DNA of 64,000 nucleotides. Origin: Cliona cf. orientalis (lineage: Eukaryota; Porifera; Demospongiae; Clionaida; Clionaidae). A program made the position numbers and the translations under genes. The first letter of the stretch is position 1, and each line of letters begins with the position of its first letter. Shown here one piece after another: positions 21,468 to 54,200 of the stretch. The notes under the pieces were generated by a model that worked only from the letters and a program-made list of their open reading frames with translations, searched no databases and was not told the origin of the DNA. The stretch is from the NCBI GenBank assembly GCA_963930775.1, contig OZ005703.1, positions 1,178,001 through 1,242,000 on the forward strand. The letters run 5' to 3'.

Positions 21468-22873
21468 CACTATAATATTATAATTATTACATCACCATGA
21501 TGTCATTGTTATCGAATTTTGGTGTCCTTTAAATTTAAGACTTTTTGTTCTCTCTCCATCTGTTAATAATGTACACGGATTGATTGATTTCACTGTACAT
21601 TTTTAATCCTATTGTGAGTATATATATTATTATGGTCATAGCCACTGTGTGTATACAATCATACTATAATATTTTATATCCTACTTGTAACAAATACAGT
21701 GATCTGATTGGTTAAACTATAATATCTATCCTTCATAAAATACCTTGTAAGCCCCATTTCTAGCCCGTTGCTATGTGGTTACTAAGGTATACAAGGTACT
21801 GTATATGTGATACAGTCCCTCCTTGTAGGGCTCATGTCCATATGTTCACTATTATACAGTTTCTGAGGGCCAGGGCAAACATTAATACAGTTCTTGGGGG
21901 CTAAAAACATGTTTATTGTATCCATGGAAACAATGGGCTAGAAAATAGTTATTGACCAATCCCTCGCTTTGTATGCAGTATAGAAGCACTCATCCCTCGG
22001 GCTTTGCCCTCGGGATTTGTGCTTCTATACTGCATACAAACCTTGGGAGTTGGTCAATAACTATTACAAAAAACCTGGTAAATTTTGTTAGCCTATGGCT
22101 AGTTTGTTGCTAGGCAATTGTTTATATACAAAGCTTTTGGGAATTGTTGCTAGGATCTAAAGTAGTTAGACACTGTTTAGTCGGTTTCTACGTGATTTAG
22201 AAGACCTCAGGGCTCAGTAGAACCCTCGCTTCGCTCGGGATTCTACACAGAGCCCTTCGGTCTTCTAAATCACGTAGAAATCTCCTAAACAGTGTCTAAC
22301 TATTATATAATTATCGGGATTTCTCCACTATAATAATAACTATGCCACTATTACTTGCACTACACAAAAAATGCGATGGATATAGTGTCAGTAAATAGGA
22401 AAGGTCCGTAATACGATAGCATGCAGCATACTGTGATACTGATAACAGAATTCATACAAACGCACAAGTTCCACGCGGTCATAACCAGCGACTGGTACCA
22501 GCTATGTAGCTATAGCAATCATATCACCATGACACTGTATGGGCGCATACAGAGAAGCTAGAACAAAATTAATGATATCGATGGTGCCAAAGCTATAATT
22601 TTTGAAGCTTTGGTGAATGAAGCATAGCCCGCTGCAAGTGATGAACATCTAGAACAAAATGAGAACCGTATGCTGCACTGACCATGCGCGCGCATGCGCA
22701 CTACATCCATACCAACCTGCAACCATAATGTTGTTTGGTGACTGGCACTACATGCTAGGCGATTAAATTGTTTCCTTCACTAGTTGTTGTCTGGACAGCC
22801 AGGTCTTGGATTGTTTGCGTCAGAACGTAGCAAAAGTCTAGAATCGTTAATAGTATAACTATTACTATTAAAG
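21468..22873. other. Spacer between RPTP genes B and C
   Basis: This holds the gene B 3' UTR, then about 640 bp (about 21671-22310) that interrupts sequence continuous in the A-B spacer (12043-12065), then the gene C promoter region. No coding potential is visible. The promoter part has the NRF-1-like palindrome (22683-22701) and a block inverted relative to the region upstream of gene B. It lacks the MITE found before A and B. Confidence 0.6.
21671..22310. mobile_element. Insertion with two large hairpins, between genes B and C
   Basis: The A-B spacer reads straight through where this block sits. It contains two long inverted repeats: about 21950-22075 (TAGTTATTGACCAA... inverted at TTGGTCAATAACTA) and about 22165-22305 (AGTTAGACACTGTTTAG inverted at CTAAACAGTGTCTAACT). 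Both have a CCTCGC/CTCGGG-rich loop region. It is probably one or two foldback elements of one family. The exact outer ends are uncertain. Confidence 0.55.
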
Positions 22874-31840
<8,967 letters not shown>

Positions 31841-31959
31841 TCTTCTTTGCATATTGAATATTATACCTTTGTAAACGCACACTGATATCATAAGTTAACT
31901 ATTAAAATTAATTAATTTTCATGATTCAAAAAGGGGGCGGGGCTGCTGAGCTGCGCGCA

Positions 31960-32066
31960 ATGCTGCATGTACGTATAAATATGCGCATCTGAGCGCGTGA
32001 TATTATAAAGTCACGCAGCTGCTTATTTGCTGAGACATTTCGAGCTGATTCCATTCAGTGTCAGAA
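31960..32066 (+). promoter_or_regulatory. Probable promoter region of RPTP gene D
   Basis: The 226-bp gap between genes C and D has a TATAAAT near 31973 and a TATTATAAAG near 32001, with GCGC-rich words around them (ATGCGCATCTGAGCGCG). It is unlike the promoters of A-C. TATA function is inference. Confidence 0.3.
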
Positions 32067-40738
<8,672 letters not shown>

Positions 40739-41093
40739 CTTAGTCTACGACAATGAACACAATGAATGCATAATATTATAAGTTTGTCTGTATTTGTACT
40801 AGGGTATTTTCATGCAAATGTGTCATTCCTATTATGTAACACAGTATTTGATATTAATTATTTCAGCAGCTCATGCAGTCATGTATATAGAGCAATTTAA
40901 ATTAACTATCATGGCATGCTAGTGCTATATTAGCTATATATGATCTTCAGTCACTGGAAGGTTATAGCATAATAGCTAAAGGGTTAAAATTGTTCACTAT
41001 ACCAATAATATAACTTGTATTTTTCTGACACAGTGCTGCTATTGCTGTGCAGTAGAGCGATAAGCTGGGCATTGTGTGAGTTCAATCGCAGGT
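40739..41093. other. Convergent spacer between gene D and TM gene 1
   Basis: This contains the 3' ends of both genes and no other gene. Parts recur at 42820-42917 and 45060-45321, next to TM genes 2 and 3, showing that the flank was duplicated with the TM genes. Confidence 0.55.
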
Positions 41094-41803
41094 TCACGGT
41101 GGTTGCTGATCGTTGTTGACGTAGTCATATTCTGGCTGTGTGTCACTATCACTGTTGTCGTCTGCAATGCTCAACGTGAGTGGGTGCTGGTAAGATAATT
41201 CTGCATCTTGTTGCCCCTCAGCAGCTAGTGCTGATGGTGCTGAGCGCGCTCTAAAATTAATGAATCAGATGTAATTATTGCTAATTATAGCACTGCTAAT
41301 AATATTATTGTGTGTACTCCTTGAGACTGAGCTACACACATGCAAACATAATATTATGTACTGTAATAATGTTATACATACCTGTTTTTGTGCCGCTTGG
41401 TAATCAGTATGGCAGCCGCTGCTATAACTAATACTGTTAGAACAATTCCAAAGACAAAGCCTCCTATGAATCCACCCACAACTCCAGCAGCTATGTTAGC
41501 CCATTTGGTATTACTTTTATGAGCCACTCCACCAGATTCAGTGGACTGAGGTATAGTGGCTATCTCATCAGTTGTATAATAATATGGAGATGGTCTGGTA
41601 TTACATTCAATAACTGTAGTATACTGAGTTACAGTACGTTGAATAGCTCTTATGTAAGTTAAACATGGAGATGGTATTGTGGTAGAAGTGCTGATAGGAT
41701 ATGTTATTAACCACTCAGTGTCATATTTAACAGGGCCAGGTGTAGCCACAAAAGTTGGCATCATCAAAATGGCACTAACGATTAAGGCAGATGATCTTCC
41801 CAT
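41094..41803 (-). CDS. TM gene 1: small single-pass membrane protein with tyrosine tail, truncated
   Basis: Two coding exons on minus: 41803 to 41382 and 41250 to 41094, 192 residues. I do not recognise the family. There is an N-terminal signal sequence, a Ser/Thr/Tyr-rich ectodomain with no clear fold, and a helix at about 103-135 with small-residue packing (AAGVVGGFIGGFVFG), followed by TKRHKNR. The cytoplasmic tail (exon 2) has SYQHP and PEYDYVNND. YVNN fits the pYxN pattern bound by Grb2-type SH2 domains (known consensus). A net 4-bp insertion near 41095 relative to genes 2 and 3 shifts the frame and stops after DQQPP, losing about 17 residues. A leader exon ending at 41871 (AACTG|GTGAGT) is joined across intron 41870-41809. 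Confidence 0.7.
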
Positions 41804-42318
41804 AGCACCTGTGAAGATTCAAGCTTAAGGCTGCAGTGACAATATGCAAGTGGCTGATAAATTGACTCACCAGTTTGTTGCTAGAACAGGACAGAATCTA
41901 GTTAGGATGGATTCCAGAATGGTAGACTGGGAGAAAGATGATGATACTTACCAGTAGTATACGGACTTGTTTGTTTAATGAAAGTGATGAGAATATAATA
42001 TTATACCGTTGGGAAATTTTTTTGTTTATTCCTTCAATTATTGTTATTAAACAATTATTAATATTATTATAGTGCACATGCAACAGTAAACAATGTCATT
42101 ATAGCATACTAGATTTATGCATACACAGATAATCAATGCGCACTACAGGACTAGTACAGTGATTATAGTCACAATACAACACTCCCATATAGGCAAGCAT
42201 ACGTATACGGATTGCAGCTGTATTTGTACTCTTGCTCTGTAATCGGTACTCCTGCTATAGACTAGGGCAAATTCTATACAATTATCAATTAATCACACAC
42301 TTTAATCCTCATACAATA

Positions 42319-42720
42319 AGGGATTGAAAATGTGAAGGAGTCACAATTCAAAGCTACAAGCAGAGAATCAATCTCAGACCATCATACTTAGGATCACAAT
42401 AATTAATCATGCAGATGGAAAGTTGCAGCCCAATGGATCCTGCAGATTACATCAATGCAAGCCACCTTGATGTAAGCACAAGCACTAGCATAGATCATAA
42501 ATTGGATTGGAAACCACTCCAGTTTATGTAGTCTATAGCACAAAAAATCAGACTGAATCTAGATTAATATTATGTTTTGTTCTTGTAGGGGTATAGACAG
42601 CGTCAGCAGTACATACTGGCTCAAGGCCCTCTGGTTAACACGGTGGATGACTTCTGGAGGATGGGCCGGGGATGGGAATAAAACTCACACAATATTGTGG
42701 TACTGATAGAAAAGGGAAAA
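42319..42720 (+). pseudogene. Relic of a fifth RPTP gene (D2 exons 16-18)
   Basis: Three pieces match gene D in order: exon 16 (about 42324-42390, with an internal deletion), exon 17 (about 42418-42470, ending CACCTTGAT|GTAAGC) and exon 18 (about 42589-42720, DFWRM present). Exon 18 has an in-frame stop where gene D reads WEQNS. The upstream exons and exons 19-21 are missing. Sequence like the gene D 3' UTR follows at about 42810. Confidence 0.85.
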
Positions 42721-42917
42721 GTAAGCTCTTAGACTAGCTGACCTTCAAGAAAATTGGTGACTTTTATCAGCTCAACATAGATGTTGTTGTATTTCTGAAT
42801 GCATGATTTTCTACGACAATGAACACCGTGACAATGAATGCATATTATAAGTTTGTTTGTCTGTGTTGTACTAAGTATTAAAATTAATTTTAACTTGGAT
42901 TTTCTGACACAGTGCTG

Positions 42918-43820
42918 CTATTGCTGTGCAGTAGAGCGATAAGCTGGGCATTGTGTGAGTTCAATCGCAGGTTGTGGTTGCTGATCGTTGTTGACGTAGT
43001 CATATTCTGGCTGTGCATCACTATCACTGTTGTCGTCTGCAATGCTCAACATGAGTGGGTGCTGGTAAGACAACTGTTCAGACTCAGTTTCTTGTTGACC
43101 AGCAGCTAGTGCTGATGGTGTAAAATATTGAAGAGCTCTAAAATTAATGATGCATATATAACATTGTAATACTATTAGCTATAGCACTCCCAACGACAAT
43201 TATAACACTAATATATATACTGCAGACTCCTCCGATCCATGCACAATAATATTATAACTTTATATATACCCTGAGACCAACCTACAAATTAAACACACAA
43301 TATACTATAGCAACTAAGTAGATGATACCGGTAATATATTTTAATGCATGACATTGTACCTTGATATTTTTCCCTTTTTGTGGTGTTGCTTGGTAATCAG
43401 TATTAATATTGCTGTAAATAGTGCTGTCAGTATAATTCCTAAGACTAAGCCTCCTATGAATCCACCCACAACTCCAGCAGCAATGTTAGCCCGTTTGGTG
43501 TTACAAGCCGCTGTCACACGGCTAGCTTCAGTTATACTAGTATACTGTGCTATAGTGGTTGACCGGCCAGCTTCAGTTGGCAATGTACTAGTATTCGGTG
43601 TCGCTATAGTGGTTGTACCGTGAGTAGTACTTGGGTGGCTGTGGGTGACCTCCTCAAGATCACCCGAACCCAAATCCGGCATTAAAAACGTTATGTCATG
43701 ATAATTATGTGTTATTGGAGCAAGAGTCTCAGAAGGGCTGGGTGTGTCATACGTAGCCACAAAAATTGCCAAGTTTAGTACTGCCATGATAAAAGTGGCA
43801 CTAATGATTGATCTTCCCAT
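42918..43820 (-). CDS. TM gene 2: small single-pass membrane protein with full tyrosine tail
   Basis: Two coding exons on minus: 43820 to 43360 and 43137 to 42918, 226 residues, with a phase-2 junction (AAG|GTAC ... TTTTAG|A). Signal peptide (MGRSIISATFIMAVLNLAIF), then a Ser/Thr-rich ectodomain with little resemblance to TM gene 1 outside the ends, then the membrane segment NIAAGVVGGFIGGLVLG and KQHHKKGK. The complete tail carries SYQHP, an acidic ADDNSDSD stretch, PEYDYVNND and a C-terminal PAYRSTAQQ. An untranslated leader exon ends at 43912, and its intron is 43911-43826. The ectodomain differs far more between members than the membrane and tail segments do, as expected of a receptor family diversifying outside the cell. 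Function is unknown; an adaptor or receptor role is inference. Confidence 0.78.
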
Positions 43821-43912
43821 AGTGCCTGTGAAGATTCAAGGCTATAGACAGTGACAGTAATAAATGAAATGGCTAACTTAGATAATAATATTAATTATTA
43901 TAGTAACTCACC

Positions 43913-44335
43913 AATTATTGTTAGAACAGGATATCAAGAATAAAATTTAGTTTAGGAGGATTGATTTCAGGACAGTAGACTGGTGATACCGACCAGTAGA
44001 TACTACACATGCAGACTAGAAGAAAAATGTTTTGCTTATGGAAGTGATGATTATATGGTTGGGAAATTTCATTTTATTTATTCCTTCAATAGTTGTTATT
44101 ACTATTTTAAGCTTTATAACACACATTGTTGTTTTTCCGAGGACAAACTGTTGACGTCACAACATGCATACTAGATCTACACAAGTGCATAACATTGTGC
44201 AGATAATCAATGTATAATATACCACCCCCCAGGGTGGCACCATGCCCATGGGACTACTAATGATTATTATTGCCTGTAATATAATTATACAAAAATTTAA
44301 TACTGTGATAATACTTTATGATCATAAGTCTTAGC
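43913..44335. other. Upstream region of TM gene 2
   Basis: No gene is seen. The sequence at 44080-44270 matches 46610-46770, the stretch between TM gene 3 and the KRI1 3' end. The duplicated block therefore included this flank. Confidence 0.5.
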
Positions 44336-45075
44336 CTAGCCTTGCTTCAGAAACTCTCTTTCTCCGTTTCAGTTTCTGTTTGAGCAGTGTCTGGTGTTTC
44401 CTTCTAGCGGATTTGTTGCTGTGCTTGTGAGCTCCATCTCTTCTCTCCACTACTCTCTTCATCTTCTCACCATGGCACTCTCACCCTCTCTATCACTCTC
44501 TTTTTCCCTCTCTTAGCAATTATTGAGTCTCTTATGCCGTTCGCCATCTTTTCCATCTCCTGGAACGAAGAAGCCCTGTCAGCAGCACTAGACATCTTGG
44601 TTTGTCCTTCGTCATCAGCATAAAATTTATAATAATAATAATATCTTATTATTATTATGCATTCATTAACACTGTATAGCTAGCAAGTCTGCATGATCAC
44701 ATTGAGGAGCTTGAGGAGAGAAGAGAAATACCGAAAGAGAGCCAGAGACTGGAAGAGAAAGAGACAACTACGTACTTGCCAGCCTATATAGTCCGTAAGT
44801 ATTCAAGATATTAAACATTATCATTTGTGTATTATTATGTCCCCTATTATTTCAGTGACACTGATGAAGGCCAGATACCAACTTCCTCCTCAAAACCGAA
44901 AGACAGAACCACTGAGACTCAGACGAGTGATAGTGAAGAGACCTTCAGAGAGAGCATGATTATAGCTACTTCAAAAGTTCAAGACAACTGCAAAGTGAGA
45001 GAGAGAGCAAGGATACCAGTGCCATACCAGTTAACTTTGTGTTTGTACTACTGCTCTATTATACATTGTATATAA
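44336..45075. pseudogene. Broken, partly inverted copy of the KRI1 3' end
   Basis: Positions 44336-44620 match the last part of KRI1 exon 11 in the same (minus) orientation. Positions 44697-44802 match KRI1 exon 10, and about 44855-45035 match the start of exon 11, but both in the opposite (+) orientation. The exon was thus split and one half inverted. The exon 10 copy has lost its frame, and a short frame at 44827-45075 is a by-product. This is dead sequence left by duplication. Confidence 0.85.
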
Positions 45076-45321
45076 CATGACTGCATGAGCCGCTGAAATA
45101 ATATCAAATTCCAGCTGTATAATTTACTCACATGATATATAGGAATGACACACATTTGCATGAAAAATAACTTTGGCATGCTAGTGTACGCTAATACAAT
45201 ACAGGATCTTCAGTCACTGGAATGCTATAGCATAAAATAGCTAGCTATAAAGGGTTAAAATTATCCACAACCATAACATCCAACATTATAACTAAGCCTT
45301 GTATTTTCTGACATAGTGCTG

Positions 45322-46262
45322 CTATTGCTGTGCAGTACAGCGATAAGCTGGGCATTGTGTGAGCTCAATCGCAGGTTGCGGTTGCTGATCATTGTTGACG
45401 TAGTCATATTCTGGCTGTGTGTCATTATCACTGTTGTTATCTGCAATGCTCAACATGAGTGGGTGCTGATAAGACAACTGTTCAGAGACCACACCTTGTC
45501 GATCAGCAGCTAGTGCTGATGGTGAGAAATAATATCGAAGAGTTCTAGAATTAATAATGCATATTATGTATAGTAGCAGAGCACTCTTTAATAATTATTC
45601 TCTATTGTGATTATTGTCCCTGACCCATCACTAGTAACTTAAACAATCATACTAGCATGATAATTATTATACCTTGATTGAGTTACTGTAGAGATTTTCC
45701 CCTTTTTGTGCCGCTTGGTAATCAGTATGGTAGCCACTGCTGTAACTAATACTGTTACAACAATTCCAAAGACTGAGCCTCCTATGAATCCACCTACAAC
45801 TCCAGCAATGCTGCTTAGCCTAGCATTACAGGTAGTCTGTTTGGTATTACAAGGCACTGTACCAGATTCAGAATCTGATAATATTATTGTAATAGACTGA
45901 GTTACAGTGGTTGTACGTTGAATATCACTTGAATAATGTGGAGATGGTATGGCATAAGTAGTGATAGCATAACGAGACCTGTACGCTGTGCTTGTGAAGA
46001 CCTCCTCACTTGTGCTTACAAGTTTAGTAGTGGATGTGATTCCATTGACAGTAGCTGAATAAGATGATGTATTATTATTCGGCGATAGATAAAGAAAACT
46101 AGACCTAGTAGGTGTAATGTTATATAAATGCATTATTGGAGCATGAGAGCTAGAGCTAGTTGTCGCTGGCTTGATGTATGACATTGTAGCCGCAAATGTT
46201 ACCAAGTTGAATACTGCCACGATCAAAATGACACTAACGATTGAGGAAAAAAATCTTCTCAT
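45322..46262 (-). CDS. TM gene 3: small single-pass membrane protein with full tyrosine tail
   Basis: Two coding exons on minus: 46262 to 45673 and 45544 to 45322, 270 residues. Longest of the three. Signal peptide (MRRFFSSIVSVILIVAVF), then an ectodomain of about 130 residues dominated by Ser, Thr and Tyr, without a recognised fold and suggestive of heavy O-glycosylation. The membrane helix has AGVVGGFIGGSVFG, followed by TKRHKKGK. The tail repeats SYQHP, PEYDYVNND and PAYRCTAQQ. An untranslated leader exon ends at 46438, and its intron (46437-46275) contains a perfect hairpin. It is the copy nearest to KRI1, so it may sit at the original place of the family. Confidence 0.78.
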
Positions 46263-46816
46263 AGTGCTTCAAGGCTAGAGTATAATAATAGTAATAATAA
46301 TATTATAATAGTATAATAATAGCAATAATTTTATTAGCCACTTTTGTTTTCTTGCTATATATTATGTAGCAAGAAAACAAAAGTGGCTAATAAAATTACT
46401 ATTAATTATTATGGTACGATGCATTATAATAACTCACCAGTTTGTTGCTTATAGCTACAGTACACTTATAATATTATAGGAGCTCAAGGAATGGATTCCA
46501 GGATCGATACCTACTGGTAGTATATTATAGCTAGACTGCATGGGAGAAGCTTAAGTAACACAATGTCACGTAAAAGAGTGATGATAATAACGGTTGGGAA
46601 AATTTTTCTTATTCCTTGAATAATTATTGTTATTACTACTCAGGCTTTACAATATATATTGTTGTTTTCTCGAGCACACAACTGTTGATATCACACCATA
46701 CTAGATCTATGCATGTGCAGACAATCCGCGGCCACCCAGAACAGCACCATGGGAAAAATTATTATTGTCTTTGTCTGTAATACAAAAATTGTGATAATAC
46801 TATAATACTATGATGA
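46263..46816. other. Leader, promoter and spacer between TM gene 3 and KRI1
   Basis: No additional coding region. It contains a hairpin (46329-46395) inside the leader intron. From about 46600, sequence recurs upstream of TM genes 2 (44080-44270) and, more weakly, 1 (42040-42160). Confidence 0.5.
46329..46395. repeat. Perfect 29-bp hairpin in the TM gene 3 leader intron
   Basis: The arms 46329-46357 and 46367-46395 are exact inverses (TTTTATTAGCCACTTTTG and its complement, through GCAAGAAAAC), with a 9-base loop. It could be a tiny foldback insertion or a structured RNA. The other TM genes lack it. Confidence 0.8.
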
Positions 46817-50989
<4,173 letters not shown>

Positions 50990-51238
50990 CTAGATCTTCG
51001 GACGGTCCACAACCACGCGAGTTTCGTTCTAATTAAAGCACACCCGTTATTCTAATTGGAGCTCATCAAAACTTCGCGGGAGGCGGGCCCGACGTCTTCC
51101 CAACACAAACCGTGTAGCCACGAAACTGAAATTATGCGTGCGACAAACTGAAAAGCAGTACAGAGAAGGCCAAGAACCACAGAAAAGAGTGACTACTGTT
51201 CTACAGAAGCTTCTTCAAGGTCCATATTTTCAAAAAAT
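50990..51238. promoter_or_regulatory. Divergent promoter region of KRI1 and TTC39-like gene
   Basis: The two start codons are 249 bp apart on opposite strands. The middle is the most GC-rich stretch nearby (CGCGGGAGGCGGGCCCGACG), ending in GACGTC, a CRE half-site pair. No TATA box is obvious. A shared promoter is inferred from spacing and composition. Confidence 0.55.
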
Positions 51239-54200
51239 ATGGCGAGCTCCGAGAACAGCGAGATTCATTCCGCCCGCTCGCCTGAGAGCGACGAAGAAGA
51301 GGTACGTAGGAGTTGTAATTTTCATCAATACTTCATGTGTGTCTATACATAGTTCCAAGACGCCCAGGCTAGCTTTCCTGACGGCTCCAAGGAGACTTTG
51401 AAGCACCAGGCAGACCGGCCCAGCAGGTGAGAGGGGGGTATATACTAATTAGGCAGGGGGCTTCCCAACCACAATAATTGTATCTGTTTATATAAGATAA
51501 ACTTCAAAATTAATTTAATTGGTGTGTTTATATCACTTTGAGGAAGTTCCTCTGGTAATTTTGTGGGTAAGTCCCCCTCTCCTGTGTTAATTATGCTAAT
51601 TAATGCATGCAGTGCTAGTGGAGGTGGAGCTGTGTCCATTGCTGAGGGTATGGAGTCCATTCAGATGGCAGTCGATCTCATGAACAGCAACCAGTACCGC
51701 GAAGCAGTCCGCCTACTCAAACCACAGTACGTATAATGCTAACAATTATCTTTGACGACCCCTTACCCAATGACACCCTCTGTGTTAAATCATAGGGCTG
51801 AGGTGAGCATGTATCATGCAATGGCCTATGCATCAGTATTGTTCCTCCAAGCTGGATTCAGTATGGACCAGGTACACACACGTACATGTACATGTGATCT
51901 GAGAGTACGATATCAATGCACGTATCCTTACAGAAATTGGGCATGGGTATAATTATAGTTAATTATTGATTTTTTTTTTTTTTTGGTGTGCAGGAAATGA
52001 TAGAGAAAGCTTCCGAGGCACTCAATACTAGCATTTCCTTATGCAATGCGTAAGTTCCTTACCACCCCCATCCCCCACCCCCCACCCCCCCACACACACA
52101 CATGCACATGTATGTCATGACATGTACAAGTACACCTATACTACCGTTCTCACACTCCTCTTACAAATCATATACATATTATATCGACACCGTAATAATG
52201 CTATTAAGGTGCTACTATATATACACCTGGCACTGTCGGTAGCGATGGATTTGTACTTACTACTACTACGTACGTTATAGTTACAAGACCTTATTTGGGG
52301 TGCATGAGATGCATGGTCGAATGCACCCCAATTAAGGTCTTGTAACTGTCTTATTGGCCCATGACCCCCTCTCATCATTGGCCTACCCTACGATCACCCA
52401 TACCCCCGTGGTGGCCGGCAATTTGCCTATAAAAACTTTGGTTGCTAGGTGATGGCCAATAAATGTCCTTGTACATGACATTTGAACATGTACTGGCAGA
52501 GTGCGTGCACGTGCGTGTGTGTGAGTGTCACTGAGTACTCTAATATAGACTATGCTTTACTATAGCATCGATGCATGTATGGGCAGATTGGAATCATGCA
52601 CCCGGGGTTGGTTGGCAGGGCTCATATTGCTCACTCACTGACAGATAACTATTTTGTTGTATCTAGCACTGTTGTTAATGTAGGATTATGTAATCCTGCA
52701 CACCTAATTGGATTGTGGCTAGAGTGTATGGCATGTACTCTGGGTGACTGCTCAACAACCAGTTCTATAAAACTCTTGAACACTACTCTACTGTACTTGG
52801 TTGCTTAGTAACTTACAACAAAGTACAGCATACTACATAACACGTGGTACCAGTTTCGTGGCAACGTGGTCGATATCTTGCCATATAACGTCGAGTACTT
52901 GGATAGTACATACGAGTTACATGTAGGTGTAACCATCTTCATGCATTGGCATACAGTGGAGTGGAGCACTTCTATGCAAGTAGACACCCCTGAAAAAGAA
53001 GTGCTGGACTTCTAGTTACAGTTAATGAGATTATATAAGTACGAATAAATTCTGGCTGTTGAAAATATTATTATTGTACATACCCTGATGAACCTTTACC
53101 TAATTTTTGGTAAAGGTCGTCACGTGTACATACTCTTTGCGTGGACTGCTGGGGATCCACTACTTGGTACTGTACAAAACTCAAGCACAATATTACAATT
53201 TCTGTCAGCCAATATTTTTTTTGCAGTGATCTAAGGTTCCCAAAGTTACATAATATCACAAAACTCAAGCACAATAATTATTACAATTTCTGTTGATCGA
53301 TATTTTTTTGCGGTGATCTAAGGTTCCCAAAGTTACATAATATCCCAAGAATTAAGTGCACTAAGTGTATAATGAAGGGCTTCCACTAATAATTATCCTA
53401 TTTGTAACTAAATGAACTAATGTGCCATAATGAACAGTAATGTGACATACATGCCTACGACACATGCCGTCTAGATCTATCTAGTCAAGTTAAACACTTA
53501 CCACCGATTCTTGTCAACAATTGCCATTAGCTGCTGTACATGCACATGTATATGGCATGTGATCTACACATGTTCTCATGGTAACAGATTAGTAGTACAT
53601 GTGATTTGAGTCAAACGATTTAGTGGTAATTTTATCATGCACACGTAGGTACACGAATGCTACACCTGCCACTCTGGTTTGCTCATGTCTATGCAATCCT
53701 AATGATTGTTTTAATTGTGTCTTAAATTGCATAATATTATGTGCTTTTAATGCTTCATGTGTCATACCATTTAATTGATACCATAGTTATTTTCTCATGA
53801 GCGTACAATATTAATATTGTTAGTGGTTGCAGACGATGGTATAACTTCTGTGCATATGTGCATTAATTCTTCGTGTGCCATACGTACCATTCTTTTAATG
53901 CCATGCTTGTTTTCTCACGATTTTACAATATTGATTGTCAATGGTTGCAAATGGTGGTATAATTTCTTTGCATGCGTGCATTAATATGTATACTTTGCGT
54001 GCCATACCGTTCTTTTAATGCCACGCTCATTTTCTCGAGATCATACAATATTAACATTATTAGTGATTGTAGCTGATGATGTAACTTCTTTTTGTAGTTC
54101 ATGTGGCGTACATGACAATCCACTCTTTACATATAGCTACGTACGCACGGCACTCCATTTACTATTCATAACTAAAATTAATTTTTAGCGCTGCATGGAT

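Noticed and set aside
42912..43109. Plus-strand 65-residue frame, repeated at 45316-45513
   Set aside because: It is hydrophobic and conserved, but only as the reverse of the tail exon. The minus reading joins in phase to an upstream exon in all three copies, and the plus reading does not.
45706..45900. Plus-strand frame opposite TM gene 3 exon 1
   Set aside because: It is antisense to the conserved membrane segment; a similar shadow occurs over TM gene 2 (43348-43623).
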